Source of the DNA: Takakia lepidozioides | Taxonomy: Eukaryota; Streptophyta; Takakiopsida; Takakiales; Takakiaceae | Direction of reading: 5' to 3' | Assembly (NCBI GenBank): GCA_030704615.1 | Contig: CM060732.1 | Coordinates: 80,251,171 to 80,315,170, forward strand | DNA length: 64,000 nt | Shown: positions 22,854 through 33,010 of the stretch, piece after piece | How positions within the stretch are numbered: position 1 is the stretch's first letter | Layout: each line of letters starts with the position of its first letter | Notes under the pieces: model-generated | Seen by the model: the letters and a program-made list of their open reading frames with translations, nothing else | The model's database searches: none | Told to the model about the DNA's origin: nothing | Position numbers and translations under genes: made by a program

Positions 22854-23451
22854 AGCGCACGGGCATTCCTGGATCTTACCCTACACGAAATCTGGCGGGT
22901 TTCGCCAGATAAAAAAGAAAACTGTTGGGGATACACAAACAAATACGTGTAGCTTGTTGAAAATCGTAATTATGGATATGAACATAATAAGTAAATAGCC
23001 TGCCCACCATGAAATAGCCCGCCATGAATTAAGATTAATTAAAAATTATAGCCTGGACTTTTCCAAGATTGTTTTGCTCAATATGTAGATATCCTGAATT
23101 CTGAGCAGTCGCTCCCAGGTTTCCTTTTTAAATAAATAAATAAATATATATATGTAGATACATAAGGCCCCACAAGGCACCAATGTATTGCGGATACTTG
23201 GTGAATATTACCAAACATCAACAAATGAGCTAAATGTGGACACAATAAGAATCTAGCATCTTTTTATTTATTTGAAAGGGAAACACCTGGGAGGGATTGC
23301 CGTGGCTCACAAATCAGGCCTTCATTGTTTTTTAAGCAAATCAGGCCTTAATAAAGGTGAGAGGAGAAAATAGTAACCGCGCCATGAGGCACCGAGCACA
23401 AGGCTCTAGAGACACTGTCCAAGGGAAGGTGGAGAAGATCATACCACACCC

Positions 23452-23520
23452 CACAAGGTAGCAAGATTTAAACCCCAAATCATCTGGGTGACACTTCTCT
23501 ATCCAACTGAGCTACTGATT
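23452..23520 (-). mobile_element. tRNA-derived SINE head or tRNA relic
   Basis: On the minus strand, TAGCTCAGTTGGATAGAG (A box, + 23497-23514) is followed about 30 bases later by GGGTTTAAATC (B box, + 23464-23474). Spacing and order are as in a tRNA gene, but the B box TTTAAATC departs from TTCGAATC and the acceptor stem does not close. A related copy lies at 27906-27980. Confidence 0.65.
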
Positions 23521-26155
23521 GGTGGGTTTTTTAATTTCAATGCTGACACGGCTTTTGCCCATGTTCATTTTGTTCTAAGAAACTAGGGCTTCGTGTTGCT
23601 CCGCACTACTAGCGCCGAATTTTGAGAACTATGTTCAATTTTCACAAGAAGGGGTGGGTCATCCCAACGGTGTTACATGCATACATCCCATATTTCATTA
23701 TTTTTGGGAAGAAGAATGGCGGAGTGTTGCCGAAGCTATCATGTCTGTCTCCATATTTCATTGTTTGATGCAGCTACCTCTATCTATGCCCAAGAAGTGA
23801 GGGGGAGTTGAACCCCCTTTTCTGCCCAATATGCAAACACTTCCACACCTAATGAGATGCCCTCAAATCCACTCACACTTGACAGCAGCAAGGTAGCAGA
23901 ATCATAGCTTGTTCTGGAGGACTATGCATCAGCAAATTCAGAACCTGCAGGAACAAAAACTAAAGTTACAAGCTGGGCCCCAGAGAGAGATAAAGAGAAA
24001 AACCAGTAGATCCACAACAGCACAAAGAGGAAACGGGAATCCCAGCCCTTCGCACAACCATTGAGCATTGCACCACGGCTCGCTACAAATCATGCTGCTG
24101 ACAGTGCCCTCACAGTCAAAGGAGGAGCTGTAAGTATATCTTCCTATCACTATTCACATAAGTTATCCCTTAGTTGGGTGTAATTTCATTGATATTAATT
24201 GAACCAACATGACGGACCAAAAGCTTCATTTCTGGGATGTTGGACGGTTCCTGGAAGCAAGAGAAAAAGACCTCACTTTCTTGAAGGGGATTTCAAGAGA
24301 GTTTTTCGGCTTGTTTGAGATTGGCAGCTGAAGTAGTTACCCCCAACCTTGAACTCCAACATGCACAAACCGATGTTAGAGTCAAGCCGCATCAATCAAT
24401 AACAACATCCTTACAATCACTATATGAACTTTCAAGCAGCCACCATGGGATTGGATCTTGGTGGGTTAAGGCTAGCTTTTGACAATATTCATGCAAGTTC
24501 GTCAAGGGCTCCATCCAAAGCCACACCACAAGAAACAAACAAACATGTCCAATTTAAGATGCTGAACAAACTTGTGCACAGGGCTGCCCCTCTCATCAAG
24601 CTCATTATAATTCGTATTCACTTCCATCTTCAAGCTTTGGATAAACTCCACCACCCAAACCCAGAATTAGGACAACACTGTGATTTCCATCCACTCTCAC
24701 CAGAATCAGTCAAAAATCACCCCTTCAGTCAAGTGCAATTATGGGCTTACTTCCAACCTATGCTGGGTAGACCCCACTATCATTTCCTGTGGATATGCCA
24801 CAAGAAATGCACTCAACAGTACATCATGGTCAATACTCTCAGGAAATGGTGGATGGTCTGAGTAGCTACACAGATCAATCAATGAAGCAAGACACTCGCA
24901 TCTTTCCAAGAAAACATCCTTTCACCAGTAATCACCACAAGAACAAATCCCATCTTCAAAGTGGTGAAAGCGGTTAGCGTCCCGTACAACAATTGCTCGG
25001 CCAACAATCTTTGAGATGAATTTGGTGGAGGTGACACTTGAAGATTCTTGATGAGATGGAGAGGCGTCCTAGGGGTCATGCTGATCAGCCCAAAACCTAT
25101 GGTCAGTTTCTCACTGTGGTGGCAAAGAGAAAATTCCTTTTCCTCCTCCCCATATCATGTAATACAAAGCCCGTGTCAGGCACATACCCCGCCTCCTTCA
25201 TCTGCCCAGACAATCTTCTTAGCTCATCATGGATTTCCTTAATTCTGGGATGCAACTTGTCATCTACAACGAAGGTGTGCACCCTGTTGCCAACCTCAAT
25301 GCAACAGCGACCTGGCTCCTTTTTAATCCCTCTGACCTTCATCATTCTTCTTACCTTTGCAGTATCATCCCACCTGCCAGCTGCAGCATAGATGTTTGAT
25401 AGCAACACATAAGTCGCGGAATCATGTTCATCCCACTTGAGGATAGATGTTGCCGCACATTCAGCCATCTCCACATTGCCATGGATTTTGCAGGCACCAA
25501 GCAAGGCCGCCTTCCACACCACAACATCTGGATTGATTGGCATTTTATTAATCAGGTCCACTGCCTCATCCAGTTGTCCCGCACGTCCAAGAAGGTCCAC
25601 CATGCAGCCAAAGTGCTTTACTTTCAGAGTGACACCATGATCTTGACTCAGGGAATCGAAGTAGCGTCTTCATTCATTCAGTAGGCCAGTGTGGCTGCAT
25701 GCAGAGAGAACACATATAAAGGTGATACTGTCCGGCTTCAAGCCGTTCTTTTTCACTAGGGCAGTGTCCGGAATGACATTTGGTACAATTCCAGCTTTGA
25801 TGATGTCACCATGCACCTCTTTGCCCTTTTCCAAGGTTGCCAGGCTTGCACAAGCATTGCAAACGCACACAAACCTGATGTGGTTGCACTTCACCCCTTC
25901 TCCCATCATTTGCTCATAGGTCTCCAAGGCCTCCATCCCGCGCCCTTGCTGTGCATATCCTGCGAGCATGGCGTTCCAGGACACCAAATCTCGTTCAGCC
26001 ATATTGTTGAACATTCCCTCCGCATCCTCAATGCTCCCACATTTGGCATACATATCCACGAGGGTATTGTTCAGAATCACATCTGGTACAATTCTAGCTT
26101 TGGCGATGCAACCATGCACCTCTTTGTCCTTTTCCAGGGCTGCCAGGCTTGCACA

Positions 26156-26184
26156 CACTAGAAGGAAAACGCGGAATAACCACT
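26156..26184 (+). repeat. Left terminal inverted repeat of the CACTA element
   Basis: CACTAGAAGGAAAACGCGGA followed by ATAACCACT. It pairs with 30972-31000, with one mismatch at base 9 (G against A). Confidence 0.95.
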
Positions 26185-27130
26185 GGCCCTTTAACCACTA
26201 CTGTCTTTTCCCACTCTATAAACCACTGAAAACCACTTGTCAGTGGTTAATCCCAATGAAATGCCACGGTGGCATCATAGACAGTGGTTGGAAGTGGTTT
26301 CAACCACTCAGTAGTCCACGTGTAATAATTTGTTTTTATTTATTATTTTTCATTTGGTAATATATTTTAGTTAATAAATATAATATTCCATGTGGACGGG
26401 TGCAGTGTGAGTGGTTATAGACACCTCAGTGATGGAAACCACTTGCTACTCTACGTGTAATAATTCAAATTTTATTTATGATTTATGATTTGAAAATCTA
26501 TTTTAATTAATATAATATAATATTCCACGTGGACGGGGATTGTGCACATTGATCTTGAGTGGTTAAAGACACCTCATTTATTTGTACCACTTTGACAGTG
26601 GTAGAGAGTGGGTGGTGAAAGACACTGCAGTAATTGGAACCACTATTCTAGTGGTCGTTAATGAATGGTTGCCTACACAATAGTGATTTGGTACCACTTT
26701 TGTGGTGATACATGAAAAACTGTAAGTGGTTTGTGCACATGTGACAGACTTTGAAAAACAGAAAGTGTCAAGACCATTGTAGGATCATGCTATTGAACAA
26801 ATGGTTCCAACAATAAACTTTATTCTGAATCCGAAACATATTCGTCACCCTCTGAATCACTTGCCTCAGCTGGAATAGCAGTTGGTTGTACAAATGTCGT
26901 TTGAATGCAGGTAGCCAACATAGCCAAGTCTTCAGTCTCTCATGTCAGTTCTAGAATGTTATGTGGTTAAAGACATCTCAGTGATTAGTACCACCTGGAT
27001 AGTGATACATAGTGAGTGGTTAAAGACACCGCAGTGATTGGTATCACTTGGACGGTGGTAGATTGTGAGTGGTTAAAGACACCTCAGTGACTGGTACCAC
27101 TCTTGTGGTGATATATGAAAATGTTTAATT
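26185..27130. repeat. Left subterminal repeat array of the CACTA element
   Basis: Many copies of ACCACT, GTGGTTAAAGACACC, CAGTGATTGGTACCACTT and GTGGTAGA occur in both orientations. Two larger direct copies (near 26960-27040 and 27040-27125) share GTGGTTAAAGACACC(T/G)CAGT. Such arrays bind the element-encoded TNPA-type protein in known CACTA elements. Confidence 0.8.
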
Positions 27131-27905
27131 GGTTTGTGCACCTGTGGTAGACTTTAAAAAACATACAAGTGTAGGATGATGCTATTGAACAGATGGTTCG
27201 AAACCATCAACTTTATCTGAATCTGAATCACAGTATTCATTCACTGAAGCACTTTCCTCAACTGGAACAATGTTTAGTCATACGAAACTAGCTTGAAATA
27301 TGATAGCCAACATAGCCAGCTCTTCTCCACTTAGAGCCATGGTACCATCTAATGACCTAGGTACGGGCTGATCTGATAAGGTAGAGGGTGCCCGTAGACC
27401 ATCAAAATTTGCATTTTCTCCAATGTCCAAACTTCAACGATGAATTTTAGAATGAAAATAAACTAAGCCAGTTCCAAAAATACAAAATTTTCAAATAATT
27501 GAACTCACTACAAGGCTTGACAATAGTTGTTTACATTTCATTCAAATTTTTATATGTTACATCTAGTAAATAAGCCTGATTTGTGAGTTGTAGCTCCTAG
27601 GTATTTCCCTTTATTTTTTATTTTAAAAAAAGATAATCTAATATACTTTGGAAAAATCTATAGACTTTTTGCAAGAGCCCAAAAATGAGGCGTAGGTGGG
27701 TAGCATTATAATGCCCTGAAGCTATCCCCCCAAAAACTACGTCAAACAGGTTTCATAGACCCGCAAACATGCATTACATAATTTAAATTTGGTCATATTA
27801 ATTAGTTCATTTTGGCGTGTCTTTATCGATTTCTACTACCACTTCATATAAAAGGTAACATTGTACTCATTACAATAAAGTGAAATTCACATACTGTACT
27901 ATATA
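27131..27905. other. CACTA interior, no gene recognised
   Basis: A/T-rich sequence without a coding motif, lying between the left subterminal array and the tRNA-like relic. Confidence 0.4.
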
Positions 27906-27980
27906 TAAAAAAGACGCAGCAGGATTTGAGCCCCAAACCACTGGGGTAACCAAAAGTGTACTATCCAATAAAAGTTCAAA
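27906..27980 (-). mobile_element. tRNA-derived SINE relic inside the CACTA element
   Basis: On the minus strand TTATTGGATAGTAC (A-box side, + 27958-27971) is followed by CCCCAGTGGTTTGGGGCTCA and AATCCTGC (B box near + 27919-27933). It parallels the 23452-23520 copy (TTGGATAG..., TTTGGGG, AAATC-TGC), so both belong to one family. Confidence 0.55.
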
Positions 27981-28409
27981 ATAATTCAAAATGAATTTAG
28001 GATTGCGGGGTTGTGTGTTGAACGATGAGTCTTGGACTTGGTCGTTTTTCTTTGTTTGTGTCGTGGGATGATTTGCAGGTGCATAACTAGGGTCCGAGAT
28101 GGAAGCCTTAGAGACCACCTGCGCTCAAGCGATGCGGGGAGGTTTGAAGCTCGACAGCTTCTTGGTTTTTTCATATGGCCCTCAATATCGTCTTCTCCAC
28201 CCTCCTCTCTACCCCATCTTTCTTTCACATTATCTGCTTCTCCTTAGTCCACGCCCAAGCGCTCTCCAACTCTCCATCAATCTCGCTCTCACCCTCTTAA
28301 TTTCTCATGATTTTGCTGCAGTAGGTCGCTCGAGGCTTGGGTCTTTTGTTGTCGATTCTTTAGGGGCACCATTGCCAGGAAGTTGTATTCTAGGGCTCAG
28401 CCATTTAGA

Positions 28410-28715
28410 TATTCATGAAGGGAAAAGAGGTCCATAGTGACATCGTCAAGGCTGGAATAGTACCAGATGTCATTCTGAACAATACCCTTGTTGATAAGTA
28501 TGCCAAATGTGGGAGCACTATAGATGCAAATGAATTGTTTGATGGACAAACGCGATGTGGTGTTTTGGAGTGGTATGATTGCAGAACATGCACAACATGG
28601 ATATGGGGGATGGAGGCTTTGGAGACCTGTGAGCAAATGCATATCATCAGGGGGTGAAGCCAGACCGAATCACATTCATTTCTGCTGTGCCCTATCTTCT
28701 AGCCAATTTCTCCAA
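28410..28715 (+). pseudogene. PPR gene fragment captured by the CACTA element
   Basis: The frame reads GKEVHSDIVKAGIVPDVIL, then NNTLVDKYAKCGS, and after a shift RDVVFWSGMIAEHAQHGYG and MEALETCEQM. These are PPR repeats closely like those of the host PPR gene (KAGIVPNVI, VDMYAKCGSIEDA, GMEALETYEQM). It is on the opposite strand to the host gene, has several shifts, and lies well inside the transposon. A second trace (MEALETTCAQAMRGG) is seen near 28099. The fragment was probably picked up from a related PPR gene. Confidence 0.8.
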
Positions 28716-28798
28716 TTTGGGTGTGCTATGGCTTGGTGGATTTATAGCAAGTAGGGTAATGAAGATATGCTAGCCTTCAGAGCCATAAAGATTTTCAA

Positions 28799-29760
28799 GG
28801 GGTTGTGGTCTGGCCCCTAGTATAGCTGCATTTATTGTTCAAGTTTCCAGATATTCAGCTACTTTGATGGGCCTATCTTCTTGCCAATTCTTCTAGAGCT
28901 CTAGAGGCCACTATATCTTGATCATACTAGTTGTTAGAAATGTTTCAAGCCATAGCACACCACAATTGGAGCAATTGGCAAGAAGAAATGTCTATTTGAG
29001 TACCTAAACGTCCGGAAACTTGAACAACAAGCTTGTTGTTCAAGTTTCTGGACGTTCAGGTATTCAGATGGGTCTATCTCCTTGCCAATTGCTCCAATTT
29101 GTGGTGTGTTATGGCTTGAAACATTTCTAACAACTAGTGTGATCAAGGTATGGTTGCCTCCCGAGCTCTGAATCTCATTAAGGGGTTGTGGTCTGGCCCC
29201 CAACAAATCTGCACTAGTTGTTCAAGTTTCCGGACGTTCAGGTACTCAGATGGGCCTAACTCCTTGGCAATTGCTCCAGTTGTGGTGTGCTATGGCTTGA
29301 AACATTTCTAAAAACTAGTGTGATCAAGATATGGTGGCCTCTTGAGCTCTGAATTTTCAAGGTATGGTGGCCTCCTGAGTTTCTAACAACTAATGTGATC
29401 ACGTTATAGTGGCCTCCTGAGCTCTGAATTTTCTTAAGGGATTGTGGTCTGGCCCCCAACAGATCTGCACTTGTAGTTCAAGTTTCCGGACTTTCAACTA
29501 TTCAGAAAGGCCTATCTGTCAATTGCTCCAATTGTGGTGTGCTATGGCTTGGAGAATTTCTCACAACTAGTGTGATCAACATATTATGGCCTCCAGAGAT
29601 TTAAGGGGTTGTGGTCTGGCCCCCAACAGATCTGCATTTGTTGTTCAAGTTTCCGGACGTTCTGGTACTCAAATGGGCCTATGTTCTTGCCAATTGCTCC
29701 AATTGTGGTGTGTTATGGCTTGACACATTTGTAACAACTAGTGTGATGAAGTTATATCAC
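28799..29760. repeat. Internal repeat array with a palindrome in the CACTA element
   Basis: Units containing GGGTTGTGGTCTGGCCCC, TTCAAGTTTCCGGACGTTCA, CCAATTGCTCCAATTGTGGT and CATTTCTAACAACTAGTGTG recur from about 28800, 29180, 29435 and 29600. One unit (about 28905-29032) is inverted against the next, giving a near-perfect hairpin centred on CAACAAGCTTGTTG at 29025-29041, with arms of about 125 bases. Confidence 0.9.
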
Positions 29761-30104
29761 TGCCGTGTTATACCTGAAGGATTGTGGAGGGTTTAGGTGA
29801 ATGATATCTATATTGACAATTGTGTCTTGCCTCACCCTAACGAGGAAGAGATCCCACCGCAAACAATGTTGGAGGATGTCGTCGGTCTGAATTGTCTTTG
29901 GTCGGAGAAGAACATGAAGACTAGAATTTCGTTCGCCGGGGCGTAGACATCGCTGGCAGTGAGAAGAAGGCAGGAAATCAGTTCAGTGTTCTTAGCATGC
30001 ACGCGGAGACGCCGTGTAGAAGTTAGGCTCAGACTTTTATCATGGCTGGATTTTGTTGACAGTGTTCCAACACTTATTCTCTGGGATTCTATTCTATTTT
30101 GTGG
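29761..30104. other. CACTA interior, no recognised gene
   Basis: A minus-strand open frame (30236-29832, 134 codons) covers most of it, but no transposase or other motif is recognised in it. Confidence 0.35.
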
Positions 30105-30971
30105 AGCTTGAATCCCAAATGGTACTTCTTTCACTACACTAGTGGCATATGTTCCTCTAGTCATGTTCCTAATCACTTGCACATCACTGTGATAGTGGTA
30201 TAATTTAAAACTATGGGAGTAGCCAGATGCACACAATTGCCTCCATTACCACTCCTGTAGTGGTATAAGTAATCACCTATATATTACAGTATTAGTGGTA
30301 TGAATTCCTCCAGTGGTATTCCTAATCACTTACACACGACTCTGGTAGTAATCATTCCAATCCATAATTCCCACTCAGAGAGACACCATGGATGACTCAA
30401 ACAACTTACATACCACTTTGTGAGTAATCATTCCAATGACCTGCTGAGAGACATCATCCACTCACATAACCACGCTGTGAGTGATGTTGTATATTCTCAG
30501 ATTTCATAGAATGACTCTGTGAGTAATTTCGTGATCACTCTACAAAGTGGTTTCGGAAGTCATTGAATTTTTGACTCCATCCATTTCGTAGCGTGGATAC
30601 ATGACACGTGTCCATGCTGAGAGCGTCGTCACGTGTCGACATAATCTTTAATATCATCCGCGGACCACCGGCTTACGCGTGTCCATTGGAAAACGGAAGT
30701 GGTTACTTTACCACTATGACACGTCAGTTTACCACTGTGATACGTCATTAGTGGTTGGTATACCTCAGTGACACGTCACAGTGGTTAATTTACCACTGTG
30801 ACATGTCAGCGAACATGTGGACCCAAACGTAAGTGGTTCGAACCACTGTCCTTAACCACTGGTGCCACGTAATATCTTTTACCACTCACTTGTCCTAATC
30901 CACTGGTTCTTCATCACTCTGGGGCTAGAGTGGTTTAGTGTCTTTTACCACTCAAAATGAGTGGTTAACAG
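30105..30971. repeat. Right subterminal repeat array of the CACTA element
   Basis: Dense ACCACT/AGTGGT words, with ACACGTCAG/ACACGTCAC units at 30719-30810, mirror the left subterminal array. Confidence 0.8.
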
Positions 30972-31000
30972 AGTGGTTATTCCGCGTTTTCTTTCTAGTG
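30972..31000 (-). repeat. Right terminal inverted repeat of the CACTA element
   Basis: AGTGGTTATTCCGCGTTTTC followed by TTTCTAGTG. It is the reverse complement of the left end except for one base. Confidence 0.95.
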
Positions 31001-31439
31001 ATACACACTGCAAACGCACACAAACGTGATGTGGTTGGGCTTCACCCCTTCCCCCATCATTTGCTCATAGGTCTCCAAAGCATCCATCCCGACATTATAT
31101 TCCACGTGATCGAAGATCGTCTTTTGAACACTTGGTGAGCATTCATGATGCTTCCGTACCTAACATACATGTTGACAAGGGGGTTGAGTAGAAAAACATT
31201 TGGCGTGAATCCACTTTGGATAATGTGAGTGTGCACCTACTTTCCAGATGTTTCATCTTGATGCACTTAATCAAGAGACAGACATAGGTGTCTGAATCTG
31301 CTGAAATGCCTCCTTGGTTTAAAGTCTGTAGAGCTTCTGTCAGTATGCCTGCCTCACAAAGCATCTTCACATGCACAAAAGTGCCAGAAGAGGCATTGTG
31401 GACTCCCTCTCTTGATCCTCTTTCAGAAGCTGTGGTCAT

Positions 31440-31767
31440 CGTTGAGGTGCCTGATTTTATCGACTGTGCCGCTGCAGCTGCTGCTTCCAGTTCACCATCT
31501 ACCCCTGCAGGTTTCTTGTAGCTATTGATTCACAGGAAATCATAGGTATCTTATGCTTGAAATCTGGCCCTCTTGGATGAATCTGGACCAACATTCTATC
31601 CCTACTCCTTCAGCTATTCATGCCTCTGCACAAATCATGCATTCATCCTTGCCTTGCTGCTACGAGCTAACAATAACAGCCTAGATTTGTTCTAAGAAAC
31701 ACCCAACTCAACTTATCACACTAGTTCCTATGCTGAATTGCGTCGGCTACTCTCTGTAATCTACCAG
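31440..31767. other. 5' flank of the PPR pseudogene
   Basis: No motif was found upstream of the first PPR codons. The minus-strand promoter, if any, would lie here. Confidence 0.35.
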
Positions 31768-32200
31768 GCATTCACCTTTTTGCCTCGGTTGTCCCACCAT
31801 TGACTGGGGTCAGAAAACTATTCATTCCACAGCTTCTCCTCATCTCTGTTACCTGTTTTTAGATACTTTCATGTTGTCACATTGGCAGTATCATGTCAAA
31901 GTCACTCCAAACTAGATTCAGTCAACCAGCTAACTTGCATTCAACATAGAAATTTAGGGCCCATTCTGATAAGAGGGAGAAACATGCATTCACCTTTTTG
32001 CCTCGATTGTCCCACCATTGACTAGGGTCAGAAAAGTATGCATTCCACAACTTCTCCTCATCTCTGTTACCTGCTTCTGGATACTTTCATGTTGTCACAT
32101 TGGCAATATCATGTCAAAGTCACTCCAATGTCACTGCAAACCACCACAGATCCACCCAACGAGCTAACTAACAGAATTCAATATGCATCTCAAGGCCGAG
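31768..32200 (+). repeat. 217-bp direct tandem duplication
   Basis: GCATTCACCTTTTTGCCTCG at about 31769 recurs at about 31986, followed in both by GTCCCACCATTGACT, CTTCTCCTCATCTCTGTTAC and ATCATGTCAAAGTCACTCCA. The copies differ at scattered bases and by small gaps. No coding motif. Confidence 0.85.
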
Positions 32201-32909
32201 TCTGATGATAGGCAAAACAGGCTGAAAAGAAGGTGCCCTCACCACATTGTCATTGACCTTGTGGCACGACCCATGCAGGATTTGACCGACCATCAACCCA
32301 AAAGGACCTTTTGTGTGTGCTGCTTGTGTTTGTAGTATGTAATGTAGGATTGGTCTGTGAGAACCACCACGGTGCCGTTGAGCAGGCAAAGATTGAAACA
32401 CAGCCTGCTGAGACCCAGCTGACTCTCCCAAGAACCTTGTAAACATCATGAAGGATACCAAATCGTGGTACCAAGAGCGCGGGGACATCATCGTCCCATC
32501 CCCGCACTGCAAGACACCTCTCCGGTTATTTTTGGGCAGTCCAGGCAGGGTCCAAGAAAATTGACAACGACGATGACGTGTGTACAATGACGTGGCTATG
32601 ATAACATGTCTAATGACATGGCTACGATGGCATGGCACGCTGGCACCCTATTCTTGCTCTATGCTAAACTAGTCTCCGACCGTCAGTCGTCGGTAGAATA
32701 AACAAGCCTCAAATGGCCAATGGCTCTCTTGCTTTGCTTTGGCACAACATAAGAGGAAGGTAAGACTAGGGAGCATGACTCAGCATAACACACCAACCAG
32801 CGCCTTGACAAGGTGTAAGGTACTTTGACCACATTTTCTCCATTGACTTGCATGTCTCCACAAAGTCTCTCTCTACAAGAGAGCCAATAAAAAACAAGAA
32901 TACCGGCTT
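32201..32909. other. No gene recognised
   Basis: Open frames on the minus strand (32638-32168 and 33024-32683) show no family motif. Confidence 0.4.
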
Positions 32910-33010
32910 GCATCAGAGGGCAGTGGCCCAATGGTATGACTACCAGGGAAATTGGCCTGTGGGTTTGGGTTTCAGACCCTTGTGGGGGGGGCCGAAGGGG
33001 GAATTTCTCC
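32910..33010 (+). mobile_element. tRNA-derived SINE-like copy
   Basis: CAGTGGCCCAATGGTATGAC fits an A box, and GGGTTTCAGACCC about 40 bases on fits a B box (GGTTCRANNCC) with one change. A G run and a CCCCCTC region follow. A SINE head is more likely than a working tRNA because the stems do not pair well. Confidence 0.45.

Larger units (their letters stand above)
21581..24921. other. No protein gene recognised
   Basis: A/T-rich flank. It contains a G-box cluster (22763-22853), a SINE-like tRNA relic (23452-23520) and AAAT microsatellites near 23130. An open frame at 24424-24861 (plus, 145 codons) has no recognised motif and lies downstream of the PPR pseudogene, possibly opposite its 3' untranslated region. 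Confidence 0.45.
26156..31000. mobile_element. Non-autonomous CACTA (En/Spm-like) transposon
   Basis: A 4845-bp element begins CACTA and ends TAGTG. The terminal inverted repeats of 29 bases (26156-26184 and 30972-31000) differ at one base. The flanks are ACA on the left and ATA on the right, fitting a 3-bp target duplication with one change. Removing element and duplication leaves the PPR reading frame continuous. Arrays of AACCACT/AGTGGTT words lie inside both ends, as in CACTA subterminal repeats. No transposase motif is found. The interior carries a PPR fragment, a tRNA-like relic and internal palindromic repeats, so it is a gene-carrying (Pack-type) derivative that would depend on an autonomous relative. 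Confidence 0.9.
24922..31439 (-). pseudogene. DYW-class PPR protein gene, broken by a CACTA insertion
   Basis: PLS-type PPR proteins with a C-terminal DYW deaminase edit C-to-U sites in organelle RNA. The 5' part (31439-31001) has a diverged N-terminus and a PPR ending VKPNHITFVCVC. After a 4.85-kb transposon the frame resumes at 26155 with CASLAALEKDKEVHGC, several PPR repeats (VDMYAKCGSIEDAEGMF), E/E+ motifs (MVDLLGRAGQLDEAVDLI) and the DYW domain. In DYW, HSEKLTIGFGLI is one frame off after a shift near 25110. The CxDCH zinc motif is missing after LQV near 25040. The end is [20 protein letters not shown], stop at 24922. A TGA at 25670-25672 interrupts the frame, and the 5' part has shifts. 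It is a pseudogene irrespective of the insertion. Confidence 0.9.

Noticed and set aside
24424-24861. Plus-strand frame of 145 codons
   Set aside because: Lies opposite the 3' flank of the PPR pseudogene and shows no recognised motif.
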